64,000 bases of DNA from Pseudomonadota bacterium (GTDB lineage Bacteria; Pseudomonadota; Gammaproteobacteria; Burkholderiales; Rhodocyclaceae): contig JAKOTN010000083.1 of NCBI GenBank assembly GCA_029776255.1, positions 1 to 64,000 on the forward strand, in the 5' to 3' direction. The stretch's first letter is position 1, and each line of letters begins with the position of its first letter. Below, piece after piece: positions 27,198 to 35,410 of this stretch. The position numbers and the translations under genes are program-made. Below the pieces are notes generated by a model, which saw only the letters and a program-made list of their open reading frames with translations, made no database searches and had not been told where the DNA came from.

Positions 27198-27616
27198 TGC
27201 CAAGCAAAGAAAGACGGGAACGCGCCAAGAAAATCGCTGCCGAAAATGAACGCATGACGAAAACATTTACCGATCTTGCGCAAGACATCCCTCCACGCAT
27301 TCTCAATGCAACAGGACGCGTTACAGAAGATCAAATCTTTCCGGATGATCCCATCTACCGCCTGAAGCGCGGGCTAGTTGAAGGCGATGAAAACGGGGAG
27401 TTATGGCTCAACACACCGCGAATATCTGCAAGGAGTGACGAAGCCAACAAAACAAGGGCGGAACAACAGAAGCGCGATGCGGGATACCTGAAACAAAAAT
27501 ACCCAGAGCTTTGGGGTAAGCGAGGAGAACCCAAGAGAATTGCCGAGCAAGAACGAATTTCGGGTAACGAAATCTCTGTGCGCACCGTTCAAAGACTCGC
27601 AAAAAAGCACCCCTAA
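27197..27616 (+). CDS. Hypothetical protein overlapping the integrase
   Basis: Not recognised. The 139-residue, highly charged protein (MPSKERRERAKKIAAENERM...) has a helical basic N-terminus and a C-terminal segment, GNEISVRTVQRLAKKHP, that looks like the end of a helix-turn-helix. The ATG overlaps the integrase TGA (TGATG), so translation is probably coupled and its role may be tied to recombination, for example as a directionality factor. That is inference only. Confidence 0.65.
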   Translation: MPSKERRERAKKIAAENERMTKTFTDLAQDIPPRILNATGRVTEDQIFPDDPIYRLKRGLVEGDENGELWLNTPRISARSDEANKTRAEQQKRDAGYLKQKYPELWGKRGEPKRIAEQERISGNEISVRTVQRLAKKHP

Positions 27617-27703
27617 ACACAAAACGACAGGCCAGCGGAAGCCCCAAGGACAGCATAGTTCAACTCAAATAATATCGACCAGGTCAATTCACGTGAGGTC
27701 GAT

Positions 27704-27949
27704 ATGAATCAGAAACTAAGCCCCGAAGCCAAGAAAGCCGCCAGAAACAAGAAACTGGCAGAACAGCTTGCCCTTTTCTCCTCTCTCCCCGACTGCGCAC
27801 GCGTTCCGCTCCCTGTCGTCTGCGCTATTACCGGTCGTTCTCCCGCTTCAGTCTGGCGAGACGTTGCCGCCGGGCGTCTTGCAAAGCCGGTGTCTGTTGG
27901 CGTCCGCTGCACTCGATGGATTGTTGGTGACATTAGAAACGGTCATTAG
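27704..27949 (+). CDS. AlpA-like helix-turn-helix regulator
   Basis: An 81-residue DNA-binding protein of the AlpA/MerR-like excisionase type. The pattern PLPVVCAITGRSPASVWRDVAAGRL followed by the wing KPVSVGVRCTRWIVGDIRN (residues about 36-78) is the AlpA fold. In P4-like islands such proteins activate the integrase or act as excisionase. It lies between the integrase pair and the primase on the same strand. The start has GAGGTCGAT upstream. Confidence 0.75.
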   Translation: MNQKLSPEAKKAARNKKLAEQLALFSSLPDCARVPLPVVCAITGRSPASVWRDVAAGRLAKPVSVGVRCTRWIVGDIRNGH

Positions 27950-28015
27950 CCAAGCATCTTTATAGAGCCATCGAGAAAACGAAAAGCGTGCAAGACGAAC
28001 CCCGGAATTTATGCC

Positions 28016-30409
28016 ATGAACAATTACTTTGCCGCCGAATATGCGGGCAACCGAGCAGAAGAAGCCTTGAACTTCCTTCGCTTGCTCGACCCCTCGACAG
28101 AATCATTTTGTTTCCGCACATTTTCCGACCAGACAGAAGGCATTCCGGAACTGACCCGAAAACTTGGCGGGCAGTATGAGAACCTCGCCGACCAATTGCT
28201 GTATTTGAACGAGCAAGGCGCAGGGATTTTCGTTGTCATCAACGCTGGAGGGCAACGGAAGGATGAAATCACCCGTGTTCGTGCCATCTTTGGAGATACT
28301 GACGGCGCACCTCTTGAGCCGCTTTTATCAGCGCTTACCCCACATATGGTGGTCGAATCCTCCCCGGGGAAGTGGCATGTGTATTGGTGCGTTGCCGATG
28401 ATTTTCCATTGGCGCTATTCACGCCCATTCAGGCGGCAATCGCGGCGAAATTCGGAACCGACCCAGCGGTGAAAGATTTGTCGCGGGTTATGCGCCTGCC
28501 CGGTTTTAATCACTGCAAAGGTGACCCGGTGCAAGTGCGTTTGCTGTCAGCGAACGAACACCTCACCCGATATACGGCAGAACAGATCATTGATGGACTC
28601 GGGCTAACGTTGGCTGGCCCTGCACTGCCGAAGCAGAACTGCACAATTTCTGCCATGAATATTGAAGCGGCTGGCGGCATTGGTGGATTCTCTATGCCGC
28701 CTGATAACTCCGTCGGCGAAGGTCATCGCAATGACTTTCTGACCCGCGCTGCCGGATGGCTTCAGCAACAAGGAATCAAAGGCCCGGCACTCTCGGCAAT
28801 GCTGCATCCCATCAATACGAGCAAATGCACCCCTCCGCTTCCAATATCTGAAGTTGAAAATATTGTCCGCTCGGTGAGTCGTTACGATTCCGGTGGCACT
28901 GCAATATCAGGCGACTGGCCCGAACCAAAACCAATCACCTCGCCGCTTCCTGATGTGGCCAAGTTCGATACAAATTGGCTACCGATGGCATGTAAGCCCT
29001 ATGTCGATGATCAGGCGGAATTGATGCAAGTTCCTCCGGAATTGATCGCAACGCCACTTTTGATAAGTCTTGCCGCCACGTTGGGCAACATCATTGCAAT
29101 GGCTCCTAAGCGACTAGATAGCAGTTGGTTAGTGGCTCCGGTGCTGTGGGGGGCGATTATCGGACGCCCGGGAATTATGAAATCGCCGGCCATTGCCGTT
29201 GCAACGAAACCGTTGAGCCGACTTGAAACGGTCATGGCGACGGCTTTTGACGCCAAGCAACAACAATACATGGTTAACAAATTTGCCTACGACAGCCAGA
29301 TGGCTATGGCCAAGACCGCAGCAAAAGCAGGGAAGCCGTTTTCACTTCCGACGGAACCTGAAGAACCACAGCCAGAACGATTGGTTTGTAACGATTCCAC
29401 CGTGCAAAAACTCGGCGAAATATTGCGGTCTTCGCCACGTGGCGTGCTCGTGATTCGAGACGAGGTTACTGCATTGTTAGAGGCGCTAAATACTGAGGGA
29501 CAGGAAGGCGCGCGGGGCTTTTACCTTGAGGCATGGAACGGATTGCAGCCATTCCGGATTGACCGAGTGGGCCGAGGCTCTATCGTTATCGCCCGCCTCG
29601 CCGTCTACATCCTTGGCGGCATTCAGCCGGGAAGATTGCAAAACTACGTACGACAGGCTACCGCAGGCGGTGGCGGTGATGATGGGTTGCTTCAACGGTT
29701 CCAGATTCTCGTATGGCCGGACATTCCCGAGTCATGGCAGAACATCGACCGCCCGGCGGATGCCCGGACACGGCAGGACGTTGAAACGGCTTTTACCCGA
29801 CTTCGCTACATCGACCCTGTAACCATCGGCGCGAACGTCGATCCCAACGGTGAGCACGCGGCCTACCTCCATTTCACCGACGAAGCACAAAACGCGTTTG
29901 ACCGCTGGCGAACCAAGCTTGAGCGCAGTTTGCGCAACGGCGAAAAAGCCCCCTGCTTGGAATCGCATCTCAGCAAATACAAGTCAATGATTCCGGCCAT
30001 CTCCCTCGTTACCCATCTCACCGACGGTGGAACCGGCCCTGTAACTCTCACAGCGTTGCGCAAGGCAATGCACTGGGGCGACTACTTATGGACTCACGCA
30101 ATCCGGGTCTATTCCAGCGCCACCAATTCAGGGGCATTCGCTGCTGCGGCTCTGGCAGACAGGATCAAGAAAGGCAAAGTCATCAGCGGGTTTTCGTCCC
30201 GGGAAATCCTGCGCCACAAGTGGCAGCACCTCACGACTCGTGAAGATGTATCTACCGCCCTTGACTGGCTCATTGATGCGCAATGGCTCCGGCTTCAGTT
30301 GAAACCGACGGGCGAAAACGGTGGCCGACCGACTGAAACGTACGCGATCAACCCAAAGGTTATGTCAGTTTTGTCACCCACCCCTCCCCCCGTATTGGCA
30401 AGGAAATAA
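28016..30409 (+). CDS. Primase/helicase replication protein (RepB-like primase plus DUF3987)
   Basis: Probably replicates the excised island. The 797-residue protein has an N-terminal archaeo-eukaryotic-type primase domain: IFGDTDGAP with paired aspartates near residue 93, VVESSPGKWHVYW, and DLSRVMRLPGFNHCKG near 165. A DUF3987 helicase-like domain from about 300 to 640 carries a Walker A motif GRPGIMKSP and the Walker B-like VLVIRDEVTALLEAL. A C-terminal winged-helix-like part, RKAMHWGDYLWTHAIRVYSSA to the end, may bind the origin. The DUF3987/primase fusion is common in phage satellites and integrated plasmids. No separate origin was identified. Confidence 0.8.
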   Translation: MNNYFAAEYAGNRAEEALNFLRLLDPSTESFCFRTFSDQTEGIPELTRKLGGQYENLADQLLYLNEQGAGIFVVINAGGQRKDEITRVRAIFGDTDGAPLEPLLSALTPHMVVESSPGKWHVYWCVADDFPLALFTPIQAAIAAKFGTDPAVKDLSRVMRLPGFNHCKGDPVQVRLLSANEHLTRYTAEQIIDGLGLTLAGPALPKQNCTISAMNIEAAGGIGGFSMPPDNSVGEGHRNDFLTRAAGWLQQQGIKGPALSAMLHPINTSKCTPPLPISEVENIVRSVSRYDSGGTAISGDWPEPKPITSPLPDVAKFDTNWLPMACKPYVDDQAELMQVPPELIATPLLISLAATLGNIIAMAPKRLDSSWLVAPVLWGAIIGRPGIMKSPAIAVATKPLSRLETVMATAFDAKQQQYMVNKFAYDSQMAMAKTAAKAGKPFSLPTEPEEPQPERLVCNDSTVQKLGEILRSSPRGVLVIRDEVTALLEALNTEGQEGARGFYLEAWNGLQPFRIDRVGRGSIVIARLAVYILGGIQPGRLQNYVRQATAGGGGDDGLLQRFQILVWPDIPESWQNIDRPADARTRQDVETAFTRLRYIDPVTIGANVDPNGEHAAYLHFTDEAQNAFDRWRTKLERSLRNGEKAPCLESHLSKYKSMIPAISLVTHLTDGGTGPVTLTALRKAMHWGDYLWTHAIRVYSSATNSGAFAAAALADRIKKGKVISGFSSREILRHKWQHLTTREDVSTALDWLIDAQWLRLQLKPTGENGGRPTETYAINPKVMSVLSPTPPPVLARK

Positions 30410-30511
30410 CAGAATAATTGATGAAAAAAGTGTGTGGGGGTAGTAGTCATAACTGACAAAACCCCCTCTTCCCAATCATTCGCCGAAACTGACGAAACAA
30501 GGAAAAAGAAA

Positions 30512-30784
30512 ATGAGCACCAATTGGCTAACCGACCTCAAGCAGAATGACTTCATCTGGAACCACGGTAATGACTGTTACAAATTTTCTGACCAAGCGGG
30601 TCGGGAACTGGCCACGGTATGGCAACGTGACGACTATCAATGGCGTGTTGCCATCCATCCAGCCCATGCGAGCTATCCTTGCGAAGTCGTATTTGACGAT
30701 AAAAATGCCGCCTTCAGACATGCTGAAGACGTTCTACGAGCGATTCGTTACCTGACGCCTCAGATACCCAACCGCGTCAGATAA
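30512..30784 (+). CDS. Hypothetical 90-residue protein
   Basis: Not recognised. Starts MSTNWLTDLKQNDFIWNHGN at an ATG preceded by AAGGAA about 9 bases upstream; an earlier GTG in frame at 30434 is less likely. The sequence is acidic/aromatic with a WRVAIHP strand and a C-terminal helix, without cysteines beyond two scattered ones. It sits between the primase and another small gene and may be an accessory of the replication module. Confidence 0.6.
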   Translation: MSTNWLTDLKQNDFIWNHGNDCYKFSDQAGRELATVWQRDDYQWRVAIHPAHASYPCEVVFDDKNAAFRHAEDVLRAIRYLTPQIPNRVR

Positions 30785-30810
30785 CACTAACCACCAGCGA
30801 GATTGACGCC

Positions 30811-31086
30811 ATGAGAGGCTATATTCGCCAGCTTCAAAGGCAGTCCATGCAACAGACCGAACCGTTTAGCCCTGCCACTCTCGAAACACGGTTTGTAAAC
30901 TGGTTCGACAGCTTGCCGGAATTCACCCGCGACCGCCCCTTCAGCATGTCCGAGTTTGAAAATGCACTCGGTACTCAGGGCAAACACCTCAGTCCTGTAT
31001 TGCTTCGGCTTGGATGGATGCGGAAAAGGAAATGGAATTCACGCGGGCAATATCACCGCTATTGGCTGCACATGCCTTTGGGGTGA
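30811..31086 (+). CDS. Hypothetical 91-residue protein of the island
   Basis: Not recognised by name. It ends in GWMRKRKWNSRGQYHRYWLH, a basic aromatic tail that I associate with small proteins of similar islands, with a short helix-turn-helix-like segment FSMSEFENALGTQGKHLSPVLLRLGW before it. A DNA-binding role is plausible. Its 3' end overlaps the convergent XRE gene by 28 bases. Confidence 0.6.
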   Translation: MRGYIRQLQRQSMQQTEPFSPATLETRFVNWFDSLPEFTRDRPFSMSEFENALGTQGKHLSPVLLRLGWMRKRKWNSRGQYHRYWLHMPLG

Positions 31087-31319
31087 CCGGGCTTCAACAT
31101 CTCCCACAATTCCATGCCTACGGCACCCGCCAGCCGTTCCATATTATCAACAGAGATGTTGCGCTCGCCGCGCTCAACTTGGCCTATGTAGGTTCGATGC
31201 AAAGCAGAGCGGTCGGCCAGTTCCTCTTGTGAAATTCCCAACGCGCTACGGCGCTCTCGGACAACCTGTCCGAAGCGAATTCGTGCGATTAAGACTTGAG
31301 ATGGGGGCGGTTTGCTCAC
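31059..31319 (-). CDS. XRE-family transcriptional regulator
   Basis: An 86-residue helix-turn-helix repressor: the core VVRERRSALGISQEELADRS then ALHRTYIGQVERGERNISVDNM (residues about 19-60) is the Cro/C1-type fold. It is the only minus-strand gene in the island and is divergent from the secreted DUF4124 protein. A perfect inverted repeat (31339-31357) lies in the gap between them, a likely operator for self-regulation. It could hold the island dormant or control only the cargo genes. Confidence 0.85.
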   Translation of the reverse strand: MSKPPPSQVLIARIRFGQVVRERRSALGISQEELADRSALHRTYIGQVERGERNISVDNMERLAGAVGMELWEMLKPGHPKGMCSQ

Positions 31320-31338
31320 AGCCCGTAGGCTGCCGATA

Positions 31339-31357
31339 TGTAGAATTTGTATCTACA
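31339..31357. promoter_or_regulatory. Candidate XRE operator
   Basis: TGTAGA (31339-31344) and TCTACA (31352-31357) form a perfect 6-bp inverted repeat with a 7-base spacer, 20 bases upstream of the XRE start and in front of the divergent secreted-protein gene. The binding is inferred. Confidence 0.5.
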
Positions 31358-31433
31358 GAGTTTAAGTAGCTATCGGATTCGTGGTGTATTTTGTACTATG
31401 CGAACTGGTTCAGTCATTGACATGGATATTCAA

Positions 31434-31991
31434 ATGAAACGCACCACAGTTGCAGCTTCCGTCTTGTCCCTCGCGCTGTTTCTGACAGGCTCCGCTTATG
31501 CCCAGTCAATCTACAAATGTCGGAACGCTGCCGGCAAGATTGATCTTTCGGACAGGCCATGCAGCGCCGATTCAAAAACCGAAGCAATACGTGACGGTTC
31601 GGCTATCTCAGAATCACGACGGCAAGAGGCTGCACAAGTTTCAGCAGCAAACCGTTCCCTTTCTGCAAAACAAGAAAACGAACGCGCTCCCGCACCTGTA
31701 CAGTCTTCATCAGCTGTTTGTGATGCGGCATCGCAGGCAGCGAATGGAGGAACAAATTTACCAATGGGCCGTAAGTCTCAACTCATCGAGGCATGCAACG
31801 CCATTAGCAAGAACCCTTCAAAACCGGCATGCCAAGAGTTAGCTTCACTAGCTCTAAACGGAATGTCTCGGCAAGGGAAATTCTCTTCCTTGCTTGAACT
31901 TTGCGACGGCGGAGAAAGCCGCACCAAAGCGCAGCAACGGCCATGCGCTTACGCTAGTGATATTAACTGTGTAAAGACCACGACTTATTAA
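31434..31991 (+). CDS. Secreted DUF4124-type protein (island cargo)
   Basis: A 185-residue exported protein. The signal peptide MKRTTVAASVLSLALFLTGSAYA is followed directly by QSIYKCRNAAGKIDLSDRPC, the DUF4124 pattern (short beta unit with paired cysteines, common in periplasmic proteins). A serine/alanine-rich middle and a C-terminal cysteine-containing helical part follow (VCDAASQAANGG, IEACNAISKNPSKPACQELASLA). The ATG at 31434 gives a complete signal peptide; earlier in-frame starts would add an unlikely N-terminus. Function unknown; it is divergent from the XRE gene and may be under its control. Confidence 0.75.
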   Translation: MKRTTVAASVLSLALFLTGSAYAQSIYKCRNAAGKIDLSDRPCSADSKTEAIRDGSAISESRRQEAAQVSAANRSLSAKQENERAPAPVQSSSAVCDAASQAANGGTNLPMGRKSQLIEACNAISKNPSKPACQELASLALNGMSRQGKFSSLLELCDGGESRTKAQQRPCAYASDINCVKTTTY

Positions 31992-32083
31992 CTATGGAGT
32001 GCTTCGCAAGTCCTGCGTAGCCTGCACAGCCCTCTCAACTCAAGAATGCAGACAGGCTTTCAATCTCTTCGACTAGAAATTTT

Positions 32084-32482
32084 ATGAAAAACAAACTACT
32101 TGTTTTCGCTATCGGCGCGTCAATTTGCATAAATTGCATCGCCGCCGGGCCAATTTCCATGAAGCAATGCAACGACTGGACACGCGATCTCAACGCCACC
32201 TTACCGAAGCGAATAGATCAAATTACTGTGATGAGCGGCGCGTCCTGCACCACTGGAATTACCAAGCCGGCACGAGTTGTTGATAAATATACCGTATCAA
32301 TCGACATACGCGAAACCACTGATCAACAGCTTGAAAAACTAAGGTCATCCCAGTTAAATTTCTGGTGTTCAGATTCTGAACACAGGAATTTTTTAAAGAT
32401 GGTTGATGTGACATTTGCTTATTTCGATAAGAACGGTGTCCAGCTTTTCAGTTTTAACACCACACAGGCTACGTGCAATTAG
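32084..32482 (+). CDS. Small secreted protein (island cargo)
   Basis: Not recognised. A 132-residue protein with a signal peptide (MKNKLLVFAIGASICINCIAAG) and a mature domain with four further cysteines (QCNDWTRDL, GASCTTGIT, FWCSDSEH and the terminal TQATCN), suggesting two disulfides in the periplasm or outside. It lies 92 bases after the DUF4124 gene, and the two may be co-transcribed. Confidence 0.7.
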   Translation: MKNKLLVFAIGASICINCIAAGPISMKQCNDWTRDLNATLPKRIDQITVMSGASCTTGITKPARVVDKYTVSIDIRETTDQQLEKLRSSQLNFWCSDSEHRNFLKMVDVTFAYFDKNGVQLFSFNTTQATCN

Positions 32483-32982
32483 CCAACGCAAGGCAGATGC
32501 AGGGGGTGCTAGTTTTGCATTCTTTGCACTTCTTGCAGACTTCAAAATTTTAGAAAAATATGTGTGAGAGGGGTCGGCATACCCCTCTCGTTAAACTCTT
32601 CCCCCTGCCCCCTCCCTCCTACGAAATAATAATGCTTGTTCATCACTCTGTTGTTGTCCGTGCGAGGTGCGTTTCGCCGATTTATCAGGGGCAGGTGATA
32701 ATTGTTTGGGTAGGAGGGGCATACAATAAAGGACCATTTGCCTGATTGTCGGTCTGGAAACTGGCCGTCTTGATTCCGAAAGGCGAAAGCCTACGTAAAG
32801 GCACCCGCACTTTGATTTGAACTTAGTGCTGAAGTGCTCAAATTAAGCGCAACAAACCACGGCATCAAGCAGGCAAGGGATGCCAGCAAATGAAATAGCG
32901 GGTAGGAATGAGGGTAGGATCAGAAACGCAATGCACTTAAAACAACGGGAAGCCAGACGGCTACAGGGCTTGTAAAAAGCAC
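32483..32982. other. Right end of the lepA island, gene-free
   Basis: About 500 bases with no supported gene. It holds a pyrimidine-rich tract (about 32600-32630) and the right arm-type repeat at 32896-32920. A 61-codon frame at 32560 has no ribosome binding site or family likeness and is not called. Confidence 0.5.
32896..32920. repeat. Integrase arm-type repeat, right
   Basis: AGCGGGTAGGAATGAGGGTAGG repeats the left-end motif at 25877-25898 with three substitutions, in the same orientation and about 65 bases from the att core. Confidence 0.6.
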
Positions 32983-32999
32983 TTGCGGATGTGTTGCAT
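32983..32999 (-). repeat. Right attachment core, displaced lepA start
   Basis: On the minus strand ATGCAACACATCCGCAA preserves the first codons of the original lepA (MQHIRK here); after them the frame runs only CFLQAL and stops in island sequence. This is the orphaned 5' end of lepA. Confidence 0.8.
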
Positions 33000-33037
33000 G
33001 GACATGGTGTGGGCGCGGCGGCTACCGCGACGTCCTC

Positions 33038-33066
33038 AAAAAAAAATAGGTGCCGGCGGGCACCCT
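33038..33066 (-). terminator. Terminator after the glutaredoxin-like gene
   Basis: On the minus strand GGTGCC-cgcc-GGCACC is followed by TATTTTTTTTT. It lies between the glutaredoxin-like gene and the displaced lepA start and ends the rpoE-rseC-degP unit. Confidence 0.75.
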
Positions 33067-33093
33067 TGGTCAAACGGCCAGAAGGGCCGGATT

Positions 33094-33345
33094 TTAGCTG
33101 ATTTCGCTCAAATAATCACGGACCTTGGCGACATCGAGGACATAGTGACAAAGTTCTCGGCCGCCATGCAGCAACACCGGCACCAGTTCGTCGTATCGCA
33201 CCGTCAACGCCGGATCGGCGTCGACGTCGAGCACGTCGACCTCGACGCCGAACTCGGTCGCCAGCGGCTGCAGCGCCACCGCCATCTCCTCGCAGAGATG
33301 GCAGTAGGAACGCGAAATCAGCGTCAGTTTCCTAGCCGAACTCAT
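33094..33345 (-). CDS. Glutaredoxin-like protein
   Basis: An 83-residue thioredoxin-fold protein (DUF836/glutaredoxin-2-like) that normally sits between mucD and lepA in betaproteobacteria. It has the redox motif SRSYCHLC (Cys15 and Cys18) and a YDELVPVLLHGGRELCHYVLD block with the cis-proline. The ATG at 33345 is preferred; a longer in-frame form would overlap degP. It follows degP by 13 bases. Confidence 0.85.
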   Translation of the reverse strand: MSSARKLTLISRSYCHLCEEMAVALQPLATEFGVEVDVLDVDADPALTVRYDELVPVLLHGGRELCHYVLDVAKVRDYLSEIS

Positions 33346-33358
33346 CCGCTCATTGCCT

Positions 33359-34789
33359 TCAGGACACTCCCTTGATCGTAACAAAGGTTTGCTGTTCGCC
33401 GCGGCGAACCAGCAACGTGACATTGGCGGCCTTGTCGAATTGCCCGAGTAAGCGGTTGAATTGCTCCGCGCTCTTGATCTCGATGTTTTCGCCACGCGAG
33501 ATCAGCGCCAGAATCACGTCGCCAGGCCGCAAATCGGCCCGAGAACTGTTGCCGCGAACATCCTCGATCAGCAAACCGCCGCCAACTTTAAGCTCACGCC
33601 GTTGCTCCGGAGTCAATTCAGACACCACCAGACCCAGGCGATTCGCGGCCCGCTCGGTCGGCCTGGAATTCTTGCCCGCACGCGCGGCGAGTTTCTCTTC
33701 AACGATCTCGCCGACCACCACCGTGACGTCCTTGGTCGAACCCTTGCGCCACAATTGGAGAGTGACCTTGCTGCCCGGCTTGGTTGCGCCGACGATACGC
33801 GGCAGATCGCTGGAGTTGGTGATCGGCTTGCCATTGAAAGCAATGATGACATCGCCCGCTTCAATGCCCGCCTTGTCGGCAGGACCGCCCTTCTCGACCG
33901 CATTGACCGCGGCGCCCTGTGTTTTAGCACCCAGGCCAAAGGATTCCGCCAATTCCTTGGTCATTTCCTGGATCACCACGCCGATACGCCCACGACTGAC
34001 CTTGCCGTTCGCTCGCAACTGGTTTTGCACCTCCATCGCCACGTCGATCGGAATGGCGAAGGAAATTCCCATGAAGCCACCGGATCGGCTGTAAATCTGT
34101 GAATTAATGCCCACCACCTCGCCTCTCATATTGAACAGCGGTCCGCCCGAATTGCCCGGATTGACCGCCGCGTCGGTCTGAATGAATGGAACGTAATTTT
34201 CTTGCGGCAACGAGCGCCCCTTGGCGCTGACGATACCCGCGGTGACGCTGTTGTCGAAGCCGAACGAGGAACCGATGGCCACCACCCACTCTCCGACCTT
34301 GAGCGCGTTCGGATCGCCAAGACGCACGCTCGGCAATCCACTGGCCTCGATCTTGAGCAACGCAACGTCGGTCCGCTTGTCGACGCCGACCACGCGCGCC
34401 TTGAACTCGCGTTTATCGGTCAAACGGACCATGATCTCGTCAGCCGAGTCGACGACGTGCGCATTGGTCAGAATGTAACCCTCCGCCCCGATAATGAATC
34501 CGGAACCGAGAGCGTGGCTCTCGAAAGAACGTGGCACGCCTGGACTGCCTGGAACGCCCGGCTGGCGAGGCATGAAGCGACGAAAAAATTCGAACATCGG
34601 GTCGTTTTCGTCGAACGGAAAAGGCTGCGCGCCGCGCGCATTGCCGCCGACCGACTGAGTGGTGTTGATGCTAACCACCGCCGGACCTTGTTTTTCGACA
34701 AGATCGGTAAAATCCGGCAAGCCACGATTCTGGGCGTGAACCTGCAACGAAAAAACCACGAAGAAAAATGCCGCGACCCACTGTTTCAT
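33359..34789 (-). CDS. degP: DegP/MucD-type periplasmic serine protease
   Basis: A periplasmic protease/chaperone of the envelope stress response. The 476-residue protein has a signal peptide (MKQWVAAFFFVVFSLQVHAQ), the catalytic triad His111 (TNAHVVD), Asp141 (DVALLKI) and Ser214 (GNSGGPL), and two PDZ domains, the first with GRIGVVIQEMT and the second with RLGLVVSELTPEQRRELKV. A MFEFFRRFMP loop with proline-rich PGVPGSPGVP follows the N-terminal beta strand, as in MucD. The ATG at 34789 is preferred over a TTG three codons earlier. It lies in the rpoE operon, so RpoE control is likely. Confidence 0.95.
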   Translation of the reverse strand: MKQWVAAFFFVVFSLQVHAQNRGLPDFTDLVEKQGPAVVSINTTQSVGGNARGAQPFPFDENDPMFEFFRRFMPRQPGVPGSPGVPRSFESHALGSGFIIGAEGYILTNAHVVDSADEIMVRLTDKREFKARVVGVDKRTDVALLKIEASGLPSVRLGDPNALKVGEWVVAIGSSFGFDNSVTAGIVSAKGRSLPQENYVPFIQTDAAVNPGNSGGPLFNMRGEVVGINSQIYSRSGGFMGISFAIPIDVAMEVQNQLRANGKVSRGRIGVVIQEMTKELAESFGLGAKTQGAAVNAVEKGGPADKAGIEAGDVIIAFNGKPITNSSDLPRIVGATKPGSKVTLQLWRKGSTKDVTVVVGEIVEEKLAARAGKNSRPTERAANRLGLVVSELTPEQRRELKVGGGLLIEDVRGNSSRADLRPGDVILALISRGENIEIKSAEQFNRLLGQFDKAANVTLLVRRGEQQTFVTIKGVS

Positions 34790-34902
34790 GGCGACCAAAG
34801 CCTCCTACCAAAAACGGACAATATGAACACGCCTTCCAAATTGCTCAGGTGAAGACGGCCAGTGTGAATTTCAAGCATCGACAAACGCCGACCCAAAAAT
34901 GC

Positions 34903-35319
34903 TCAACGTCGAAGGGACGGCTGAAATCGACTATCGCCACGACTACGCCAGTGCGCGCGGCGCAAACCAAGCCAACCGACCAACAGCCCGATCAACGCGC
35001 CACAAATCGCGCCGGCCTCACCCGCCATGGCGGAACCACCGATCGCGCCGCCCAATACCGCCAGCAACGGAACGCCGTAAGCATGCACGGCGCCACGCCC
35101 CACGGCGCCGTCGACAACCGCGACACGCACACGCACACCCACGGGAAAACCCTCCGGATTGGGCACGCGAAATGTTCTTGGCCTACGACAACCGCCCTCG
35201 CCAGCAGAACCGCCCCCGCAGCCGGCGGACTCGCGGCATCGACCACAACCATTATCTTCCACACGTACGGTCGCCTGATCGCCGTCAATGGCGATGACCA
35301 CACCCCACGTATCCGTCAT
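34903..35319 (-). CDS. rseC: SoxR-reducing/RpoE-modulating protein RseC
   Basis: An integral membrane protein of the RseC/MucC family, linked to RpoE regulation or SoxR reduction. The 138-residue protein has an N-terminal cysteine-rich soluble part, DNGCGRCRESAGCGGGSAGEGGC, that may bind a metal cluster, then two membrane helices (AVHAYGVPLLAVLGGAIGG and AGAICGALIGLLVGWLGL). The ATG at 35319 gives the usual start MTDTWGVVIAIDGDQATV. Directly upstream is rpoE, without the rseA and rseB genes that usually stand between. Confidence 0.88.
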   Translation of the reverse strand: MTDTWGVVIAIDGDQATVRVEDNGCGRCRESAGCGGGSAGEGGCRRPRTFRVPNPEGFPVGVRVRVAVVDGAVGRGAVHAYGVPLLAVLGGAIGGSAMAGEAGAICGALIGLLVGWLGLRRAHWRSRGDSRFQPSLRR

Positions 35320-35410
35320 GAATTTGTCCCCGTGATGACTACCGGCGGCAAGCCGGACGACCGAAATCCATACGACAAGGTAATGCCAGCCATTTCGCCA
35401 GTGATCGGTT

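Noticed and set aside
30811..31319. Toxin-antitoxin pair from the 91-residue protein and the XRE protein
   Set aside because: The genes are convergent rather than co-directional and the small protein lacks toxin motifs.
32560..32745. 61-codon frame at the right end of the lepA island
   Set aside because: No ribosome binding site, no family likeness, low-complexity pyrimidine tract at its start.
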